DNA of 10,802 bases from assembly GCA_017989575.1 (NCBI GenBank), contig JAGNPP010000064.1:1-10802 (forward strand), in the 5' to 3' direction. Under the pieces are notes generated by a model. That model worked only from the letters and a program-made list of their open reading frames with translations, was not told the DNA's origin and made no database searches. Source of the DNA: Chryseobacterium sp. Its GTDB lineage: Bacteria > Bacteroidota > Bacteroidia > Flavobacteriales > Weeksellaceae. This document shows, piece by piece, positions 7,219 through 10,802 of this stretch (the first letter of the stretch is position 1; each line of letters begins with the position of its first letter). Both the position numbers and the translations under genes were made by a program.

Positions 7219-8145
7219 AGGGTATTTGCTATAGCAGATGAGGCGACAGGAGAAACAGGTATTCCTTTGACTTTTAATGTTTTGACGAATGACCTTTGTA
7301 GCCCCAATGCTTCAACCTTAACGCTTGTGACGCAACCAGCAAATGGTATTGTGCAAATAGGATCCGGAGGTGAATTGACTTATCTTCCGAATGGTAATTT
7401 TTCTGGCATAGACACATTTACCTACAGGGTGTGCAATGCGCCAGCAGGCGAATGTTCTGATGCCACTGTGACTGTAAGGATTATTGGCGATGGACTAAGC
7501 GCTTGTTCCAATGCTGGACTTCCGCATACTTATTACGTTCCTTTCCCAGAAAATACGACACAGTTGAGAAAGGCACTGCGAAGTGCAACCAGTAGTACGG
7601 CTCATACTCTGCAAGCCCAAAACATTTTGAGTATCAAGACCAACACTGCTGGTACCGTAATTTACTACGACCATTGGGAGGACGGTTTTGAAGCTACTGC
7701 TGGGGCAAAAACACAAGCTACAACACAAGTTTGGGGCGACGGAAACCTTAGCAATGGAGTGGCTCCAGGCTATCCCTCAGATACATTACCAGAAGGAGCA
7801 ATCATCACTATAGAGTCAACATTTGCCTATCGAACGGGTGGTGGAGACACAACGTCTAATTCCTCTATTCAATACGATGGCCGTGACAAATTATATACAA
7901 CCAGTCCAATTACCCTCGTTAAAGTTGTAAGTGATGCTGGTTCTACAACGACGCCATTGATGCCTCTGCAAAGCTTGAAAAGCAGTGTGGTGGATGTGTC
8001 CAAATTTGGTAATCTATACGTTATTCCTTTTGGGGAAGATATTTATAACTTGCAAAATCCTACTCAGTTTACCACTGTTTTTAATTATGTAGGCGTTTTT
8101 GTAAGAGCCTCTAAAAAACGGAACTGTCGTAAAATTAGATTATAA
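6853..8145 (+). CDS. Second fragment of the giant protein: Ig-like repeats, Big_9-like domain, start of YYDHWEDGFE module
   Basis: This continues the frame of the N-terminal fragment after the TGA. There is no in-frame ATG, GTG or TTG before a TTG at 7267, which falls inside a domain, so it is not an independent gene. It encodes the end of Ig-like copy 1, all of copy 2, then a Big_9-like bacterial Ig domain at about 7219-7497 (GIPLTFNVLTNDLC, GELTYLPNGNFSG, DTFTYRVCN) and the first part of the large module: HTYYVPFPEN, YYDHWEDGFE at 7663-7692, QVWGDGNLSNGVAPGYPSD and FNYVGVFVRASK. The last ten codons before the stop at 8143-8145 are out of frame with the family, because the true reading shifts at the A run 8113-8118. 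Confidence 0.7.
   Translation, partial: AVTYAANWSGTSIITATAQGCKGPKTATHPVTTGPQVGTPVFGSNSNSRCTAAGFVDYIATASGAQSITYSISNSGTGTQPTIVPATGRVTYDANWSGTSTITALASGCSTTASATFIVNSRRVFAIADEATGETGIPLTFNVLTNDLCSPNASTLTLVTQPANGIVQIGSGGELTYLPNGNFSGIDTFTYRVCNAPAGECSDATVTVRIIGDGLSACSNAGLPHTYYVPFPENTTQLRKALRSATSSTAHTLQAQNILSIKTNTAGTVIYYDHWEDGFEATAGAKTQATTQVWGDGNLSNGVAPGYPSDTLPEGAIITIESTFAYRTGGGDTTSNSSIQYDGRDKLYTTSPITLVKVVSDAGSTTTPLMPLQSLKSSVVDVSKFGNLYVIPFGEDIYNLQNPTQFTTVFNYVGVFVRASKKRNCRKIRL
8113..8118 (+). other. Frameshift at an A6 run (one extra base)
   Basis: Upstream the family reading ends ...VFVRASK. With five As instead of six it continues NGTVVKLDYNGPNVAGGN; with six it runs into a stop at 8143. The reading moves from the frame of 6052 to the frame that is open from 8120 to 8842. 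A homopolymer is the usual place for indel sequencing error and for slippage mutation. Confidence 0.85.
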
Positions 8146-8842
8146 TGGTCCTAATGTAGCAGGTGGTAACGTTCAGTCTCCGGTACTTTCCGAAGGACAA
8201 GTTTGGTTTTATGACGGTAATGAGACCGAACCAGGTACGCCTCCTGCGAATGATAATCAAACAGGAGTTACTTTGCCCCCTAACAAAAATGGTACAACTG
8301 ATATTAAATCCGGCGCAATCATCACTTCAAACAATCCTGTGGGAGTAGATCTTATTTTTGGGGATTTATTTAATTTTGGGACAAGAAATATTCCTTTTTT
8401 ACCTGCAAAATATTATGGTAACACCTATTTTTCACCAGTTCATACGGCGCCGCATACTATCGAGGATGCTGTAGACGGTGTTCCAACTTATGCAGTATTT
8501 GCAAATTCTCTTAGTACTCCTATAACAGTCAATTGGCAAAGTGGACTTGGTACCACAGGCAACGTTGTGATTCCTGCTAATGGATATAACTCACTAAAGC
8601 TTAATGATACAGCAGCTTATAGATTCAAAAGTGCCAGCGGGCAAAGCTTTACTGCTGTAACTGTTATCGATGTGGCACAATCTACAGTAAGCACAGGTTT
8701 AGGAGCTCATGCAGGGGGATTTGATTGGGCATTTAGTATGGTGCCAGAAGAGCAGCTTAGCAGCATGGTATCTACTGCCGGGCACCAGGGCGCTACGGAA
8801 CAACTCAAAGTCCGAGTCAGAATTATAATCCAGTATGGGTGA
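8120..8842 (+). CDS. Third fragment of the giant protein: middle of the YYDHWEDGFE module
   Basis: This stretch reads in the frame shifted by the A-run lesion and has no start of its own at its beginning; the first in-frame ATGs are internal, at 8142 and 8700s-type positions or later, and none is preceded by a convincing initiation context. It encodes GTVVKLDYNG, VWFYDGNETEPGTPP, IITSNNPVGVDLIFGD, FLPAKYYGNTYFSPV, ITVNWQSG, FTAVTVIDVAQS and WAFSMVPEEQLSSMV. After about 8782 the amino acids lose family character and the frame ends at 8840-8842, because the true reading returns to the original frame at the GGG of 8780-8782. Confidence 0.65.
   Translation, partial: GTVVKLDYNGPNVAGGNVQSPVLSEGQVWFYDGNETEPGTPPANDNQTGVTLPPNKNGTTDIKSGAIITSNNPVGVDLIFGDLFNFGTRNIPFLPAKYYGNTYFSPVHTAPHTIEDAVDGVPTYAVFANSLSTPITVNWQSGLGTTGNVVIPANGYNSLKLNDTAAYRFKSASGQSFTAVTVIDVAQSTVSTGLGAHAGGFDWAFSMVPEEQLSSMVSTAGHQGATEQLKVRVRIIIQYG
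8780..8782 (+). other. Second frameshift, net loss of one base at GGG
   Basis: The frame of 8120 reads ...SSMVSTAG, then nonsense. The original frame from 8782 reads APGRYGTTQSPSQNYNPVWVTTP, which fits the module. One missing G, or a four-base loss (relatives tend to have a tryptophan before APGR), would explain it. It restores the frame used before the A-run lesion. Confidence 0.8.
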
Positions 8843-10802
8843 CAACACCTAATGCTACTACCGTGTATGTAAAATACAACGGACAGGTTAAAGGTACAAC
8901 AGGTAGCACCAGTCCTTGCGGGTTGAAATATGACATTGCATACCCTGTGAGTGCTTTACAATCATTACGAATTCTTGATCCAAATGACGGAGATCAGACA
9001 GGGATGTCTGTTTATACTTGTGATGGGACTAAGATATCCGGTGTTTGCGGGCAGTACTCTGGTACAGCTCCTGCAGCAAATCCGGGAATGGATGTAGGCT
9101 ATGCCCTTACACCAGAATGTATGAATCAAATCCTAGAGGCGTATGATGATAGCAGTGTTACTTTTCCTGACACACCTGTTACAATATCGGTTTTAAATAA
9201 TGATATCGGAGTTTTGGATCCATCGCAATTAACGGTTGTTACAGATCCTTTAAACGGAACCTATACAGTAAATCCAAATGGAACTATCGTTTACACACCA
9301 AATCCAGGATTCGCAGGTACAGATACTCTTACATACCAAATCTGTAATGCTGACAGATCATTGTGTGATACGGCAGTGGTTACAATAGTCGTTGGATGTT
9401 ATAATGTAGAGTGGAAACATACTATTTCTGGTAAAGTATTTACAGATGAAAATTATAATTCGGTATTGGATTCAACCGAAGATGGTTATCAGCATACCGT
9501 GAATCTATACAGAGATACAAATGGTAATGGTATTTTGGACGCATCTGAGACAACTCCAATCCAAACAAAAATGTCGGAATCAAACGGGAATTATTTGTTC
9601 CAAGTAGATACGCCAGCTCCCACAACACAAGCGACTCACGATTTTGCAACTGTAAGTTACACTGCAGGAACAGGTTGGGCTTCAGGTTGGGTAGAAGAAG
9701 GTGATGGTACTACCTCTGCTACAACTGGTAATGTTCAAATTGTATCCGGACAGCTTCGTTTTACCGGAGATGCGACAAGATCAATAAGAAGAACTGTCAC
9801 CGGAGCTACAAATAATGCCATCTTAACATTTGATTACAGAGGGGAAGGACTTGAGGGACTTGCTACTGAAAGATTAGTGATTCAAGCTGGGCCTACGGCT
9901 ACAGGACCTTGGACAGAACTAGGCTCATTGCAGAGTATCAATAGCTTGAACTCATCTACAAAGAGTTATAATATTCCATCTACTTTGGTAGGAGCGGGAA
10001 TGACGATTCGTTTTACAACTAGCGGGATTCAAGATGATTTTATCTATGTAGATAATGTACGAGTCCAGTCTATAGCAACAGTAAATTACATTGCACAATT
10101 GGCACAACCGATTCCGATCAATAAGTTCCAGACATTGCCTGTTGCTCCTGCAACCGCTTATCCTATCGCAATGCGAGGATTTGACAGCAGATGTAACCTC
10201 AATTTTGGTTTGGCAGACATTGTAGATCCTTGTGCCATATCAGACACCAATCCGGATTCTGATGGTGATGGCATCTCAGATTACTGCGATGTAGATGATG
10301 ATAATGATGGGATTCTAGACACTGCGGAATGTAGCAATACGATCAATGATATGTTTGCTGTTTACTCAGGAGGCGGTTTAGCAAATATTGTTCCATCAGA
10401 TTTCGGGTTGGCATTAGGAGCAAAAAATCAAAATGTGACCAGAGATCTGAGTGCCAAATTCGGATATCCGGCAAACTCGGGAGCTGTCATTATTGCGCTT
10501 AGCAATGCTTCTGTGCATCCAGGATCAGATGCATGGTGGACCAAAGTTGGAGAAACGCCATCTGTATGGAAAATTACCGGTGCTATGAGTGCATTTGTGC
10601 TAATGAGCCAAAACCCTGAGTATTACGGGCAGGACAGCAAAACTATTCATATTTATGATAGTGCAACAGTGATTCCTATAAACGTGCCTGGTATGGCAAA
10701 TCAAACAACGGTCCCAAGAAATTGGAGTTTTACCGAAACCGCAAATGCAAAAACTTTGAGAAATTTGAGACCTGAGCAAACATCATCAACAGTCAACAAT
10801 CC
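8782..10802 (+). CDS. Fourth fragment of the giant protein: end of module, Big_9-like, split SdrD_B-like, type 3 repeats; runs off window
   Basis: The frame is open without a stop for about 2 kb to the right edge. After the end of the large module (VWVTTPNATTVYVKYNG, LRILDPNDGDQTG) comes a Big_9-like Ig domain at about 9139-9402 (DTPVTISVLNNDIG, IVYTPNPGFAGTDTLTYQIC). Next is an SdrD_B-like domain beginning ISGKVFTDENYNSVLDSTE at 9424 with DTNGNGILDASE, interrupted by a beta-sandwich of roughly 140 residues, and resuming at NYIAQLAQPIPINKF with GFDSRCNLNFGLAD. Type 3 calcium repeats follow at 10243-10332, then an unassigned domain with VIIALSNASVHPG and DAWWTKVGETPSVW. No sorting domain is reached. 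This part is intact, which argues against long-standing decay. Confidence 0.75.
10243..10332 (+). repeat. Thrombospondin type 3-like calcium-binding repeats
   Basis: Thirty residues run DTNPDSDGDGISD, YCDVDDDNDGILD, TAEC, giving two D-x-D-x-D-G type loops. Such repeats are frequent rigid calcium-dependent linkers in flavobacterial secreted giants and often lie between an Sdr-like domain and the next functional domain, as here. Confidence 0.85.

Larger units (their letters stand above)
7498..9120 (+). other. Large YYDHWEDGFE secreted module (about 540 residues), spanning both frameshifts
   Basis: The repaired translation contains, in order, HTYYVPFPEN, GTVIYYDHWEDGFEA, QVWGDGNLSNGVAPGYPSD, the strand-rich VGVFVRASKNGTVVKLDYNG, SGAIITSNNPVGVDLIFGD, YGNTYFSPVHTA, TPITVNWQSG, GGFDWAFSMVPEEQLSSMV, APGRYGTTQ and NPVWVTTP. 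I recognise this combination from long secreted proteins of Bacteroidota and other phyla, where it is usually left unnamed. Its alternation of surface-location and placement phrases recalls the IgGFc-binding-type N-terminal domain. That relation is inference. No catalytic motif is evident. Confidence 0.6.
6052..10802 (+). pseudogene. Giant multidomain secreted protein, interrupted by one stop and two frameshifts; 3' end outside window
   Basis: About 1580 codons form one mosaic surface/secreted protein once three lesions are repaired: TGA at 6850-6852, an extra base in the A run 8113-8118, and a net one-base loss at 8780-8782. Order: signal peptide (residues 1-30), beta-sandwich (32-210), two Ig-like repeats (about 212-389), Big_9-like domain (390-482), YYDHWEDGFE module (about 483-1023), second Big_9-like domain, SdrD_B-like domain with an insert, type 3 calcium repeats, and an unassigned domain at the edge. 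Paired cysteines in several domains fit an extracellular location. Such proteins in flavobacteria are usually T9SS substrates acting as adhesins, so a sorting domain is expected downstream; this is inference. Reading is homology-like on both sides of every lesion and the last 2 kb have no stop, so this is either a very young pseudogene or sequence error. Function unknown. Confidence 0.8.

Noticed and set aside
8110..8122. Programmed minus-one frameshift at A AAA AAC
   Set aside because: The A run looks like a slippery heptamer, but the required change is plus one (or loss of one A). A minus-one shift gives the wrong frame, and this is not a situation where a regulated shift is known.
8163..8348. 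Plus-strand frame of 61 codons
   Set aside because: It overlaps the giant gene in the third frame, while the family-like reading is in the neighbouring frame.
6052..10802. Stop-codon reassignment or selenocysteine at 6850
   Set aside because: Flavobacteria use TGA as stop, the sister repeat has glycine, and the gene also carries two frameshifts, so mutation or error is the simpler reading.

Overview
The window looks like a piece of a Bacteroidota chromosome, most likely a flavobacterium of the Chryseobacterium/Weeksellaceae type. The grounds are AT-rich intergenic DNA, starts preceded by A/T runs instead of Shine-Dalgarno sites, one textbook Bacteroidetes promoter (TTG-N17-TAnnTTTG), a type IX secretion (T9SS) type A sorting domain, lipoproteins with acidic residues after the lipid-bearing cysteine, and the domain vocabulary of secreted flavobacterial giants. 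The genus is inference. Every gene is on the + strand. I see no tRNA, rRNA, CRISPR array or insertion sequence.

Region 1 (1-4994) is a tight four-gene operon entered in its middle. It holds the C-terminal barrel of a TonB-dependent receptor, a lipoprotein of the DUF5074/YncE beta-propeller type overlapping it by ATGA, a second lipoprotein with a PKD-like domain and an EF-hand-like calcium loop, and a second DUF5074-type propeller that carries a signal peptide and a T9SS sorting domain. A 12-bp hairpin with a T-run closes it. The layout resembles Bacteroides BtuB-BtuG vitamin B12 capture loci. The working model is that surface proteins bind a corrinoid or similar ligand and hand it to the receptor. 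The cobalamin riboswitch that would support this lies, if present, upstream of the window.

Region 2 (4995-5962) holds the terminator, an intergenic stretch with the promoter, and a gene for a short secreted protein of unknown function. A second hairpin follows it.

Region 3 (6052 to the end) is one giant secreted mosaic protein, broken three times: an in-frame TGA at 6850, a one-base gain in an A6 run at 8113-8118, and a net one-base loss at the GGG at 8780-8782. With the lesions repaired, about 1580 codons read as signal peptide, beta-sandwich, two Ig-like repeats, Big_9-like domain, a large YYDHWEDGFE module, a second Big_9-like domain, an SdrD_B-like domain split by an inserted beta-sandwich, calcium-binding type 3 repeats and an unassigned domain running off the end. 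The last 2 kb contain no stop, so the damage is either very recent or sequence error.

The two points most worth following are the pair of propellers using different anchoring routes in the receptor operon, and the widespread but apparently uncharacterised YYDHWEDGFE module in the broken giant.
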